Positions 43,947 to 55,436 are shown, counted from the first letter of the stretch. The stretch is DNA of 64,000 nucleotides from Immersiella caudata (GCA_030512335.1 JAULSU010000005.1:2170001-2234000), one strand, 5' to 3'. The notes: generated from the letters alone by a model not told the origin. Made by a program: numbers and translations.

Positions 43947-45984
43947 GATGTAGAGATGCGTGAAAGGGCTAACGTGTATGCAAGAGTTCCAAAGGGAAGA
44001 TGAGCGACGTTGGTCGAGCAAGAAGCGGCAAGGTTGTAAGGATGCAATATAGTTTGTTGATAGTGACGGCTGAAGAGAAAGCTCCAAAAACGGTTGGGAT
44101 AAATGGTTAGAGTTGAAGGCGGCGGTTCCAAAGCTTGAGCCTGCCCCTCGCCTCTTCAAGTGGAGAGGTGGGGTCCAATGTAACACAAGAAGGTTGCGTT
44201 TGGCGCTGATCACCTGCACGGCATCGCGCCGGCTGGTGACGGCTGGCATCGACGACATCTCAACATAACCCCCATCCGACATCCATCCTCCAGCCTTCCT
44301 TAGCATCTTCCTCTAATAGCGTGCGAGAGCTGCAGTAGCGTTCGTCACTAGCAGCCCGAATTCTTGTGTCCCTTAATCCGAAATCTGCCGGAGCTGAGCT
44401 CTCCAGTCAAAGAGCGGACTCAAACTGAGCGATTCTTTATCTCAGCTGCGCGTTTCCAGCTGGCATCTGTTCCTGAAAACGGTTGCGTAACCTGGAATCC
44501 ATTGACCCAACAAAGCTGCAATGGCGCACGGGCTGCTTTTTGTTCCCTCGGGCTTACTTAACAACCCTTGGCTTCTTTTTCTAGTAGTCCATGTAGATGC
44601 TGTCTTGCCCCAGGATTCGGTCCGCTCAGTTCACCTCTCTCAACGCGCCAAAAGTTGACGAACATTACTAGACGACACCTCAATCCCCAACAGCCAACAG
44701 CCAGAACCCCCAACGGAACCCTCCGATCAAACGTCGACCAATTCATCGGATACAATGTTTGACTTTTAGGAGTTTTACGGCGCTTTTCGCACTGAGTTTG
44801 CTACCTTTGTTCTAAGAGCGGGTGATCTTCGGAGTCACGCGCGATGTCATCGAGTTCGGTATCACCGGCGGGTCAGAGAGGTGCTGGCTTGGACGGAGGG
44901 GGGGTTACCACAGATACAAATGTCAAGACAGATTCTGGAGGGAATGGGTGGCAGGAATCTCAAAATCGTAAAATGCTGAGGGCAATTCGCCTAACCCAAA
45001 CCAGCTAGCTATTGAATCCTTGTGCCACGGGAGAACGTGATGATTTCCCTATGAGGCGCTCTGGTTCGGTATCCAGTAAGCTTGCCCAGACACATAAAAC
45101 TGGCAAAATAGATGCGCAGTGCGGTTCGGGTTAAGGGGTCCCTGGGCCGGAGGAGATACTACTCACAGTACTGCAAAAAAAAAATCCCCCGACGGCTAGA
45201 CCACTGCGCTACCAAGACCACAAGTGGTACTTGATGTGTTGAAAGGGTGTTTCTTGGCCATCCCCATATACTAGGGCAGAACAGCGAAACTCACTGTGGG
45301 ATTTCAGCTGCGCTTGAACTAGCTCTCGACTTCCTCCCGTCCTTGAGGCGGAGCCCACTTTCCTACGGCGCAAACAAACCCGTCTGTTATCCACAACCGT
45401 GGGGTCGCTCTTTCCCACTCCGACTAGCCATTGGCAAGATCTTACTGAAGAGATCTTGGGAATCTTTGGGTAGCTGCAGGCTTTCCAAGCTTTCATCCAG
45501 TCTCGTAGCCGAGTGGAGTAGCCATATCGGAATCAAGCCTCCATCCCACCTTTTCTTTTCGTGGTGCCAGTGTAATTTCTTAAAATACCAACCCCTACTT
45601 CCTTGAACTTATTTTTACGAATTAATTTCTTCCACTCTTCACCAGCGACAAATTCCTCACCTGCCAACTTTCCTCCTGTCAATGCCCACAAACAGCGTCC
45701 CTGTCGCCCACGTCCTCTCGCGCCTTCAGCAATTGCGCCCATCCTCTTGGTGAGCACGCCCAAGCGCAAGCTAGCTGTAAGTTTATGCTTTTTCACTTCC
45801 CGCCTAGCCAGGTAGCCTAAGCGCAGGATCAGGCTGGCACATGACCCTAGAATTAGCACGTGTCTACCACCTATTTGATCTTCACGCAACCCTAATTCGC
45901 ATCTCTTTTTCCTCCCTCAACAATACCCCGCCTCCAGGTCTGGCTGACTTCTTCCCTCCAAGCAGCATCTGGCAACTCGCGACC
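43947..45984. other. Long intergenic region
   Basis: About 2 kb with no supported protein gene. It is the divergent promoter space of the RGG and HNH genes, both of which start at its edges. A tRNA-like fragment lies near 45.2 kb. An in-frame ATG at 45841 could extend the HNH protein by 48 residues. Confidence 0.45.
45175..45220 (-). other. tRNA-5'-half-like fragment with box A and T-run
   Basis: On the minus strand the bases from about 45220 down to 45175 read TGGTAGCGCAGTGGTCTAGC, matching the pol III box A consensus (TRGCNNAGTGG, here TAGCGCAGTGG), then run into a T10 tract that would end pol III transcription. No box B or T-arm is found, so it is not a functional tRNA. It may be a tRNA-derived fragment or SINE head. 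Confidence 0.4.
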
Positions 45985-47684
45985 ATGCTCGACAGCAACA
46001 GCAACAGCAACAGCAACAGCGATCTCCTCGCTCAATGCGATGAGATTCTGAAGCGCAAGGTTGGACATGGAAGCAAGCGAGAGATCCTCAAGGAGACTCT
46101 TCATTTTCTACAGAGAGAGCAGTATAACACAGACATCGACGCTCTCAGCGAATTTCTCAAGAACGACCCGCCGACGGAACCTGTTAGGGCGATCCTACCC
46201 CTAGACGGGCTGACTGAGCGACTGGAGTTGATTGCCAACGTAGAACCCCAACTCCGACGCAATGAAAATCACGACAGAAAGCTCGATAGAAAGAATTTTG
46301 CAGCTTTACTTATTGCGCCGTTGGAAGTCTTACAACGGGCCACCGCCGCCGACAGCGCCTACTTTTTAGCACTCCTGTCTGCCTTAGAGGAATTGCCCAG
46401 TCTCATATATCAATGTATGTTCCCCAAGATCTCTCTCTCTCCCTCTCGCTTATCTAACTTGGATCAGTTCTTGCAAAGGACGGACAGACCCAGAACGACG
46501 CCAAGCCTCAACCCAAGTCCCAGTCAGTCAAGTCCCAGTCTGCCAAGTCTCGATCTGCCAAGTCTCAGCCTGCCAAATCCCAGCCTGCCAAATCTCCGCT
46601 CGTCCCCCAGAAAAGGAAGTCGCTTGACGATGCCCCGTGCAGCAATCTGCCGACCGACAAGAAGGGCAAAACAATTCGGAACGAGGAGCGGGTTTTGTCT
46701 CGCAAGGAACTTGATGGGGGGCGATGCATCGTCACGGGTGCCATCGAGCCCAATACCTGTCATATCCTCCCAAATGCAACTTGCTTTCGGGAAGGTGCCA
46801 TCCTAAACTTTAGGACGGCTCTCGAGATGACTGCGCGCTTGTTTCACGAGAAGCCGGAAACATTTACTGAGACCAGGGAGAGAGCAATGATGTTGACCAG
46901 TGATGTGGGAGTCTCCGATCAGAACTGGAATATGATCTGTCTTTCACCATTACTTCATAGATGGTGGGGAATGGGCTACTTTGGCTTCAAGTACCTCGGC
47001 ATGGTGAGCATCTGCGACGGCAAGTACCAACAGCTGACGTTGCAATTCCATTGGATGCCCCGGGCATTGCCAGGAAAGGACGTGGAGCTGGACGAAGAAT
47101 ACCTCATGCATCACCTCGATAAGAACACTTGGGGCCCTTGGTGTGGAGTTGCCGCGTTTAGGCTAACGAGCCGACCGGTGAAGACTGGCGACATCTTCAA
47201 AGTCTCTGTGGCAACTGAGGGCGCCCACAAGATGAAAGCGGCATTCGACTTGCAATGGGCGCTAATCAGAATTGTTGCTCTTAGTGGCGCGGCCGATATT
47301 GATGACAAACCCGGGACCGACGACACTGGCTCACCCCAAGCTGAAGAAGCAGAAACAGAAGCTGAAGTCGTCCCTATGAACGTGGAGAGCTGGCTGGACG
47401 CTGTTGCGACTGATGACGATGGTGGTAACAACAGTGATAACGATGATGGACATAGTGACATTGGCAAGCTCCCCCTGAGTATTGGAATCAGAGGGTCACT
47501 GGAACGACAGGTGGAGGGTGTTCCCGCGTCAATCGTGGGACTTTCCGGGCCATCCGTCATGAAGGGGAACCAGGCACCTACACGGGCTCGGGATGGGACA
47601 ATCCCTGGTAGCACTATGGATGAGCAGCATGAGAGTTCATGGGAACCGGCCACGAGGTTGTTTGGGAACCGACCCCCGACATAA
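45985..47684 (+). CDS. HNH-endonuclease-domain protein with Lys-Ser repeat linker
   Basis: A 548-residue protein, exons 45985-46414 and 46468-47684 (53 bp intron with a CTAAC branch site). It opens with an (AGCAAC)n-encoded Ser-Asn repeat, then a helical region (40-140). After the splice comes a repetitive Ala-Lys-Ser-Gln-Pro linker (about 160-190) and a basic KRKS stretch. The HNH_2-type domain follows: CIVTGAIEPNTCHILP near 228-245 and NMICLSPLLHRWW near 295-310, giving His, Asn and His. The C-terminus is acidic and disordered. Many fungi have expanded families of such proteins; their targets are unknown. No viral or transposon context is seen. Confidence 0.8.
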
Positions 47685-48293
47685 GCGCCATTGAGAGCTC
47701 AAGAGAGCAAAAGGGTACGCCTTCTTGGGACTTATTCATGGCAGTACAGTTTCGAGGATTGTTAGGTAACGAAAGCCTTCTGTTTATTGACGTTTAGCGC
47801 CGTTTGCTGTGCAAAGAGCGCTGGTGTGTGCTGCTTTCTATCGAGGTTCTGGGACCCTCCATGAGAGCTAGAGCATTGTAACCACAATTCCCTTGTCTCT
47901 TCACGCGCATACGAACCCCTTTCTTTGTTAGACGCAAGGATTTGGTGACCGCCAAAGTCCAAGTACATGGTTTCTAGGTCAGGTTCTTTGTCTCCAACAA
48001 CACAACCGTCGACAATGGCATTGAGTTTCTGTCTTGATCACAGCTCAAAGGCATTGTTTGCACCACGTGTATTTTGTGACATGGTCGGGTCCACGTCTCC
48101 GTCACCTATAAACGGAGAATCCAGCTCGCAGTTTTTCGTCTCACTTCTCATCATCATCGGCACCATCATCATCATCACCAACCTGTTCACCCTTCCACAT
48201 CTGGCATCTCGTTAGGTCACTACCTTGCCCAACACACAGAGTCGAACAAGTGAAGCCTTTGAAGGGTTGATCCCACAAAAACTCACATTCAAG
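47685..48293. other. Intergenic, upstream of LPMO gene
   Basis: 609 bases, no supported gene. The last 200 bases form the LPMO promoter, including a CACGTG box (48064-48069), a TATA element and an (ATC)n tract at about 48147-48181. Confidence 0.45.
48097..48117 (+). promoter_or_regulatory. TATA element inside a CTCCGT/ACGGAG inverted repeat
   Basis: TATAAA at 48107-48112 lies 182 bp before the LPMO start and overlaps the 6-bp inverted repeat CTCCGT (48097-48102) / ACGGAG (48112-48117). Reading it as the LPMO core promoter is plausible. Confidence 0.45.
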
Positions 48294-49547
48294 ATGATGA
48301 CCACTCTCGCGATCCTTGCCCTCTTGGGCCTGGCCAACGGCCACATGATCATGAACACACCAACCCCCTACAACTACCACGGAGACGAACCCCGTGTGAT
48401 GGTTCACCCCCTGGAGGACAAGGAACTCGAACGTCCCTTTCCCTGCCAGGGCCTCACAAGGATCGAGAAGACTACAGAAATGACAGCTGGCCAACCCCAG
48501 CTCGTCAACTTCACCGGCGGTGCTCAACACGGCGGCGGTTCTTGTCAGTTCTCATTGACTTACGAGTTCCCGCCCCCTGTTGATATCTCCAAGTGGAAGA
48601 CAATCTACACCATCATCGGCGGCTGCCCGACGGGCCACGATGGTAACCTTCCCGAAGCCGGCAAGGACCAGGACGGTCGCGCGGAGAGCCTTCACTGCCC
48701 CGATCCCGACAGTCCCCGAACCGACTGCATCCGTTCGTTCAACATCCCGATCCCGAAGGGGGTTCCTAACGGCAACGCCACTTTTGCTTGGACTTGGTTC
48801 AACAAGATTGGGAATCGGGAATTTTACGCCAATTGCGCCCCCGTGTCCATTACTGGTGGCTCCAGCGATACGACCTTCTTCGACTCGCTGCCCAACATGT
48901 TCGTCGCGAGCATCCCCGGCAAGCCCACATGTTTCGACGGAACCTCGGGTATCCTCAACATCCCCAACCCCGGACGATTCGGCCGAGTCCTTGAACCTCC
49001 CACCATCGACACCGCTGGCACCTGCTCCAACCTCACCTCGCCGCCTGTCTTCGAGGCGGACGGCGCATCAGCGGTGCCTCCTCTGGGAAATATGCCTGGC
49101 CCGGCTACAACCGCCCAGGTGCCTCCCCCTCCTCCAGCTGCGCCCAGCAAGCTCCCATCCAGCACCCGCAGCACCGCCCCTCCCCAGCCGCCTGCCCCGG
49201 CTGCACCTTCCACTCTACTAACCTTCACCCGCAGCAGCGGCAGCAGCGCTTCCAGCAAGACTGCATGTACAACCACCAGCACTGCATATGAAGCCCCCTA
49301 CGAGGCCCCATCTAAAGCCCCCTACCCCACCCCCGCAGCTCTGGCCCCGCCAGCACCTACGCAAAATGCCCCCCCTCCTGCTGCAGCCCCGGCTGGCCGT
49401 GTCCCCTGCACTGCCAACCCCAACGGTGGATTCCTCGTCTGCATTGGTGAGACGCACTTTGAGATTTGCGATAACGGCCTTGCGATTCCGCAGGCTGTTG
49501 CGGCCGGTACGAAGTGCATGGGTGGGGTGATTGTTCGGGTGAACTGA
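48294..49547 (+). CDS. Secreted AA11-type lytic polysaccharide monooxygenase
   Basis: Copper enzyme that oxidatively cleaves polysaccharides, AA11 members acting on chitin. 417 residues, no intron. The signal peptide (MMTTLAILALLGLANG) is cut to leave His at position 1 of the mature protein (HMIMNTPTPY), the first half of the copper histidine brace; the second His is in GGAQHGGGSCQ. The FYANCAPVSI strand provides the axial Tyr. A long Pro/Ala/Ser/Thr-rich linker (about 255-365) leads to a C-terminal module of about 45 residues with four Cys (PCTANPNGGFLVCIG ... FEICDNGLA ... GTKCMGG), like the X278-type modules attached to other AA11 enzymes. Likely acts outside the cell on chitin in competitors, insects or the fungus's own wall. 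Confidence 0.88.
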   Translation: MMTTLAILALLGLANGHMIMNTPTPYNYHGDEPRVMVHPLEDKELERPFPCQGLTRIEKTTEMTAGQPQLVNFTGGAQHGGGSCQFSLTYEFPPPVDISKWKTIYTIIGGCPTGHDGNLPEAGKDQDGRAESLHCPDPDSPRTDCIRSFNIPIPKGVPNGNATFAWTWFNKIGNREFYANCAPVSITGGSSDTTFFDSLPNMFVASIPGKPTCFDGTSGILNIPNPGRFGRVLEPPTIDTAGTCSNLTSPPVFEADGASAVPPLGNMPGPATTAQVPPPPPAAPSKLPSSTRSTAPPQPPAPAAPSTLLTFTRSSGSSASSKTACTTTSTAYEAPYEAPSKAPYPTPAALAPPAPTQNAPPPAAAPAGRVPCTANPNGGFLVCIGETHFEICDNGLAIPQAVAAGTKCMGGVIVRVN

Positions 49548-51116
49548 TGGCGACGGAGTGAGCGGCTGAGTATGATGGAGAGTAATAAATAAATAAAGTG
49601 GAGTGACGATGTCGTCACCTTCGAAAAATAATAAATAAAGGATACGTTTGAGAAATGCGTGTCGTTGTGTAATGTGAACGGTGGTATGATGCTCTGAACG
49701 TGAATTTTCTGTGAGTTGCCACTTTGACTGATTTTGCGTCTGGAGGAGCCTCAGGCTCGAACGAGTGCTCAGCCGTAAGCTCCTTCCTTCTGCCTCGCGC
49801 GTTCCTCCCGGCCGCTAAGGTACCTACCTCTCAACGAGCGGACTTTAGGCGTCTTAAATTTTGAGTTTTGGGGAAAACCGCATGTGCAAAGTCAACGGAG
49901 CGAAGGAGCATGGGGTGATTTGACTCTCTGCAGCCGTACCTTCGCTGCTTCTGAGAGGGAAATGCAATAAGTAGGCGAGGTTGCTGTCCAGCGGCCAACA
50001 AAAATGCTCCCTTGGATCACTTGCCTTCCCATTTTTCGTTTTCTCGAAACACCAGACGCCAGGTCTCAGCTTCATTCATTGCTCCAACAAACTGCCACTT
50101 TGCGAGAAGCGCGACGAAAAAAATGGTGGTGGCAACCCCGGAGTCGACACAGACTGACCTGTTTCACGAACCTAAAATTGACAAAGGCCCGTGCTTATAG
50201 TCACGTAACTGTCAGAAAGAAAGGGGTTCAGGGGCCCTGGGCTTCCGGTCAGCAAAGCTGGCTGGATGCCTGGCACTGCCTGAACGCCAGTCAGCCTCAG
50301 CTACAGTGTTGACAAAGCTGAGTCCTACGAATTGGCTTATAAGGAAGGAGGTTCTGGCTGAGAGCCAGAACTTCAACAAGAAAATACAATCAAGCTGCTG
50401 CAACCCCAAAAAAATTCCATCAAATCCAGAGTGCAGTGTTTCTAGCAATTGCACATGGAGAAGAGAGTCTGGCTATAGGGTGGTTGTTATCAATGGCGTC
50501 AAGTAATAAGTGAGGTCGAGCCACTTTGGTGGTAGATACCAGGCATTGAAAATCCTAACCCCCTTCCATACCCGCAGTTACTCACGGCCAGAGTACCGCG
50601 CAGACATGTGTCTTGGAATGGGGTCGCTCAGCACGGCTACGCGGCGAGCCCGTAGGGCGCGGACATTGGTAGGAAGCTGCTTCAGATCGACTCCTTCACG
50701 CCATTCAATTTCGACAATGAACTACTGCAGGTTGTGCCTAGGCAGCAAACTCGCGCTCTGGCGCAATCAACCGCGTGCGCCCTAGCCGAAGGGGATGGTC
50801 CTCATCGTTAAGCGTTACCCCTTCTCGCTAGTTTCTCGCGTGGTCATGCCGACCCCTTGCTCCTCTTTTCTTTTCTTTTTTTTTTTTTTGGGGGGGGGGG
50901 GAAGTACCCTTTATCGCCGAGATCGACTTCGGGATGCCGGGTTTGGGATACAGATTCAGTCTCTTGACAGCAGCAGAAGCTAACTATTTGTGACTTCTGT
51001 TGGCTCCCGGGGATTACTTTTGCGATATCTCGGGCATCACTCAGACATCCAAAGCATCAATCATTGTCAACCTAGACACCTAGCAACTCCTCCATATCGT
51101 ACAACCAAGGTGCTGC
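49548..51116. other. Intergenic
   Basis: About 1.6 kb between convergent LPMO and HET genes. Only short, poorly composed frames are present. A T14-G12 homopolymer block lies at 50876-50901. Confidence 0.5.
50876..50901. repeat. Homopolymer block T14 followed by G12
   Basis: Fourteen T then twelve G in a row within non-coding DNA. Prone to slippage; the exact length may be an assembly or sequencing artefact. Confidence 0.6.
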
Positions 51117-53819
51117 TCATAGAATAGTGACTCTATAAGTGTATCCATCAACGTTGAACCCTTTCATGATCGATTCTGGCCACACCGGATCCGTCGGACG
51201 CAGATTTTCCACCATTCCCAGCCCGTACCCGTACCGCTCAATCATGGATACCTCGTTTTCTCCATAACGAAGGGCGGCGCTAGTCAGTTGTGAAAGCCGA
51301 GGGCAAACCACTGACTCCAAAGCAATCTTCTCCAAGTCCCGTCTGTGAGCCCGCAGGTAGATGGGCCTTTTGGAGCGAAATAGCGAAAACCGGACAATAA
51401 GGGATGTTGACCATTCCGACGAACAATCGTAACGCCACTCTCGGTACAAGTGTTTCACCTGATGGTATGTATCTTCCCAATCATGCGGCGCAAATTGTAT
51501 TTCAACATACTCACCGCATACTTCGGGCCGATACTTCTCGTCGAGACAGGCCACGTAGGAGTCTAGAAACCCGGGGGTGGCGCCCCTCTTCTCGTTCAAG
51601 AGACCTTGAAATGCCCTAAGCACCACGTCCGTTAAATTACCCCGCCAGTTCTGAATGAACAAGCCCTTGAGCTTATCATCGCAAGTAACCTCCGAACGTG
51701 TGGTCTCCGTCCGGACGGTGTCGATAGTGTCTTGCAAATTAGGTTGGAGGTCCGCCAGAAACAGAGTCTCGTTCAACCGGGGGACTTTGCGCTCAACGAT
51801 GCTCTCATCCGTGCTGTAATCCCATCTCTCGTATGTCTTCTGTACAGACCTTCGAGTCCAACTCCCAGGATCTGCGTAGAAACACAAATGATAGCAGCAG
51901 CCAAGAAGTCTGTACGTCCACGCTTTGGCCGCGTTGTTGGACTTTCTCATGACCAGGTACAACGGTGGAATTTTGTCTCCGCTGTCCAGAAGAAAGAGGT
52001 GATCAAGCCCAGGCTTGACATGCTGTTCCAGCGCAAAGTCGTCTGTTGTGAGGTACATTTGGGCCTCGCCTACGGCAGCAGTGACGCGGAAGATTTTTGC
52101 TCCAAGTTCGGTGCCTATCCACTCCGGGACAACCTGAAACGAGAAGAGGTGGATGAGCTGAAGCGACAAGGACCCGGTGAGCGCATCAACAGCTGCGTCA
52201 CGATCCCACCGTCGTTGGAGCCGTGATCGAGCATGTAGATCGTTCGCCTCAATGCTGAACAGGCTTAACGGGACCTCGCTATCCCAGCTGCACGCGATAA
52301 CCGCCTCGTCCCATCTCATACTATGGGGTGTCCTCCACTGTCTTGCTTCAGCACTAACGTGCATGACTGATTTCGTTGAAGAAGTCGACCCTTCTCCACG
52401 TCCTTTCCACCACGTACGAAAGGCCTCTCCAGTCCACCATTCCGGAAGGTGGTCCCATTCCCGCCATCCTGCTTTCTGGCTGTCCCAGGTTGTTTCACGG
52501 TTCGTCTTCCATACAAGAGGCCTCCTCTGAAACCAAGTCTCGATGGATCCTGGCGAGGTCCAGTCCGGTGTCCATGAAGGGTACCCGTCCTGTGCTGAGA
52601 TGCCAGCCGCGTTGCAAAAGAGGGCGGTACGCTTTAGTTTGATGAGTGAGTGGGCAAATACACCAAAAAAGACGTGTAGGCACGAAAGAGAATAGTCCGG
52701 GCGTAGCGCCCAGCGGTCGTTTTCTGAATTATTGATGAGAGCGTGGGCTCCAAAGACTTTATCGCGGGGATCCGTTGAATTTGACCGGCAAGTCAATCGA
52801 AGGATGTCGTAGATGTTGCCCTGATGAAAGGGAAGCGTTCGCTGGCCAATCTGTACAACCCACGGAGCTGCGGTCGCGTTCCAGTTATATCGTGAGGAGA
52901 GCGCTTGTCCGGACTGCTTATCTGCGCAAACCTCCATCTCGCCAACAGGGATGACGATTTGGCGTGGCAGAATAAGCTCTTGAATGATCCAGACGCGACT
53001 GAAATAACGCCGCATCAAGAGGCCGAAGAAATCTACTTGGAGATTTTCGATAGAATCCTCCAATTGCCGTCTAGGCGGGTATTGGCCCGGCGTCGTGATC
53101 TTGACGACATCCTCACCAAGGTACACAACGACCTGTCTGCACTCGCTGTAGATGCGTGCCATCTTGGCAACCTGGGCCTCGCGCTCCTGGACGTCGTCTT
53201 GATTGATGCAGATAGAGTCGACCCAAACCATCCTGGATCCCCTCCATGGGCGAAGGAACTGAAGCATGTTCCAGCAATTCTTGGTTAGGAGCAAGACGTC
53301 CCAATACCGGCCAACAAAGAGTGGGTAGTACGAAGAGCTGTCACCGCTCTCTCCACCCCACGAATATGACACCGTTTCATACTCTGGACAGCGGTCATCT
53401 TGATGGGTTTCGAGGTCGACATGCATGGGGTACGTGTGATCGACAGACGCAGGGAGGATGATGAGCCGGAGTTCGTCGGGCCTGAGTCTGCTTGGATAGG
53501 TCGAGTTGGTAGGGGAAAGGTTGCTGTGCCTGCTCTCTCCCGAGCTCGCATCAGCTGTGCCCGGAGTTGGTGTGTTCTGAGGCACAGTGTCTGTGGTTCT
53601 GCTACCCCCGGAGGAAGTATACGGAACAGTGGCCGGCCATGAGAAGTTGAATTTACCGGGAAGCTCATCAGGGGGGCAAGGCGGGAACGGACTATCGTTC
53701 TGTTTCGCGGCAATGAGCGTTTGCAGGTCAGGCTCTGCGCCGCAAGCTCTGCAGAACGGCCCGCGCCCCCGGACCTCGATATCAGGTACGCGGCAGCCTG
53801 CTGGATGCCATCGAGTCAT
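51117..53819 (-). CDS. HET-domain protein (heterokaryon-incompatibility type)
   Basis: A 900-residue single-exon protein. A short N-terminal Cys pair (FCRACG) and a Pro/Ser/Thr-rich stretch (about 30-110) precede the HET domain at about 150-310: YETVSYSWGG, then VWVDSICINQDDVQEREAQVAKM and RQVVVYLGEDV, the three conserved blocks, with the typical DPRDKVFGAHALI segment further on. The C-terminal 500 residues have no recognised domain. HET domains carry out self/non-self recognition and can trigger cell death in fused hyphae; the partner locus is unknown. The open frame continues upstream to 53900 without ATG, so the Met at 53819 is used. All three HET blocks are intact. Confidence 0.9.
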   Translation of the reverse strand: MTRWHPAGCRVPDIEVRGRGPFCRACGAEPDLQTLIAAKQNDSPFPPCPPDELPGKFNFSWPATVPYTSSGGSRTTDTVPQNTPTPGTADASSGESRHSNLSPTNSTYPSRLRPDELRLIILPASVDHTYPMHVDLETHQDDRCPEYETVSYSWGGESGDSSSYYPLFVGRYWDVLLLTKNCWNMLQFLRPWRGSRMVWVDSICINQDDVQEREAQVAKMARIYSECRQVVVYLGEDVVKITTPGQYPPRRQLEDSIENLQVDFFGLLMRRYFSRVWIIQELILPRQIVIPVGEMEVCADKQSGQALSSRYNWNATAAPWVVQIGQRTLPFHQGNIYDILRLTCRSNSTDPRDKVFGAHALINNSENDRWALRPDYSLSCLHVFFGVFAHSLIKLKRTALFCNAAGISAQDGYPSWTPDWTSPGSIETWFQRRPLVWKTNRETTWDSQKAGWREWDHLPEWWTGEAFRTWWKGRGEGSTSSTKSVMHVSAEARQWRTPHSMRWDEAVIACSWDSEVPLSLFSIEANDLHARSRLQRRWDRDAAVDALTGSLSLQLIHLFSFQVVPEWIGTELGAKIFRVTAAVGEAQMYLTTDDFALEQHVKPGLDHLFLLDSGDKIPPLYLVMRKSNNAAKAWTYRLLGCCYHLCFYADPGSWTRRSVQKTYERWDYSTDESIVERKVPRLNETLFLADLQPNLQDTIDTVRTETTRSEVTCDDKLKGLFIQNWRGNLTDVVLRAFQGLLNEKRGATPGFLDSYVACLDEKYRPEVCGEYVEIQFAPHDWEDTYHQVKHLYREWRYDCSSEWSTSLIVRFSLFRSKRPIYLRAHRRDLEKIALESVVCPRLSQLTSAALRYGENEVSMIERYGYGLGMVENLRPTDPVWPESIMKGFNVDGYTYRVTIL

Positions 53820-55436
53820 TGGAAGGTGTTGCGAAGACAGTGATCGCACTAAGATAAGGATGGGTTGTAGGTAGCCACCTTTTGTGGACTTGGATTTCAA
53901 ACAATCGAAGTTGCGGGGAAATAAACTTCAGCTGGAGAAGGAGCGACGGGCAAAACCCCGCATCACCCGAACCCAGCCCCCAAAGCCGAGCACCTATCTC
54001 CACGGCCCCAAATCCAGAAAAAACTCCGCTAAGGGCTTGACTGCCTACAGCTGATCATTAGTCTAGTCCAAATAGGTATTCTACCTTCACCGCCGATTCA
54101 CACACCCGTTTGGATGCGCAGTTCGCGACACAGAATCGGCCACAATACACCTTATCCAGCATACAGACAGAGTAAGGATCCGGCAAATGGCTCCATTGAC
54201 GTAGTATTCTCATCAAAGACAGGCCGATGCGATTGCTATTTTGAGAACCCCGAAGAAGAGAGCGCCTATTAGCATCATGTTCTTTGTCTATTTATACCAG
54301 CTACACATAACCACGGCGACCCTTTGCTCATGCAATATGATATTTTATGGATACATACGCCGCCATAAATGCGTAACAAGGCCTTAATTGCAGTCAAAAG
54401 GCTTTCATTGCGCTATCAAAAATCTCAATTGCGCTGTAAAAGGCCTTGGATATATTATGGTCCTGGTCGCGCGAGGTGAAGGTGATCTATAGGTAGATAG
54501 AGACGCAGTGTAAATCTCTATATATTCTCTTGAATAAACACAGCCGTGGCATACTGGTGTGTATTCGAATGAAAGATGACCGAAACCAGTCTCCCGCCAG
54601 AACTGAGGTTGTTGACAAGACCAACAACTCTTCTCTTTCCCATAGAGTATTTATTTTCCAACGTTTCCCATCCTCATACAGCTAATACCCCGTTCCATCC
54701 CACACCCATACAACCTACATACCTACCCACCACTAGTCACAGGCAATTACCCCAGCTTCCGCCCTCTGTGCGGCTTTGCGACAGGAATACCGACACTACC
54801 ATTCTGGAGTGACATCCAGGCCTTTCCCTGTCAGCCGGAATTTACTCGGCTACTGAAGATACTCGCAAGTTTTTTGGTGAGTTGGATCGAGTTGTGTGAA
54901 GCTATCCATACATCATACGAGGACCTGAGTTTTCGCAACATGCTCATGTCGTACCTTGAGGGCACCGATGCTGCCTCTCCCCTCGAAAGCCGTCAGTTTT
55001 GCCGTCATGCATGCGCTCAACGTTTCTCATACATTTGCCGTAGTCCTAGCAATGCACAATGCGGTGATGTGAGCGCCGGCCCTTTCCCCACTCTGCGTTT
55101 GCATATTCTTCGCCCAGTTTCCAGGACGGGGCTTGGGGGAGGGGGGTGCGTGGTTACAAGCACCATATAGGGCTAGGACTGTGTTGGTTCGCCGACTGGA
55201 AGCATCTGCCGGCGCTCCCGTCCACTCTGAGTGTCCAGAATGGCACAAAGTATCGCTTTATAGGGGAATGTTTCGGCGAACCAGGAAACAGGAATATGGC
55301 TGCGCATGATATGTTTTGGTCATGGCATGGGTATGTCTCTCGCTCGGCACCCGTGGGTGACACTTATTCCGAAAAGGATCATTTGGGGGCTATTGTTCAG
55401 TGATAGCTGCCAATTTTATTTAAGCAATCAACAGGA
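53820..55436. other. Intergenic, AT-rich, with small degenerate repeats
   Basis: 1.6 kb. From about 54.04 to 54.56 kb it is markedly AT-rich with the degenerate repeats described separately, resembling a decayed element. Short frames at 54576-54812, 54874-55170 and 55146-55403 show no family features and are not annotated as genes. Confidence 0.5.
54378..54447. repeat. Three degenerate ~17-bp repeats between AAGGCCTT copies
   Basis: Units resembling CAATTGCGCTGTAAAAGG begin near 54385, 54406 and 54426, about 20 bp apart. The block is bounded by AAGGCCTT (itself palindromic) at 54378-54385 and 54440-54447. No gene is associated. Confidence 0.5.

Noticed and set aside
43947..44306. N-terminal extension of the RGG-rich protein frame to 44306
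   Set aside because: The extra 120 codons have no recognisable content, and the Met at 43946 begins a typical acidic conserved-looking N-terminus.
50510..50785. Plus-strand frame near 50.6 kb as a small gene
   Set aside because: Arg/Ser-rich composition, no motif and no promoter; treated as non-coding.
53820..53900. Upstream extension of the HET protein
   Set aside because: It begins with TTG, not ATG; the first true ATG is at 53819.
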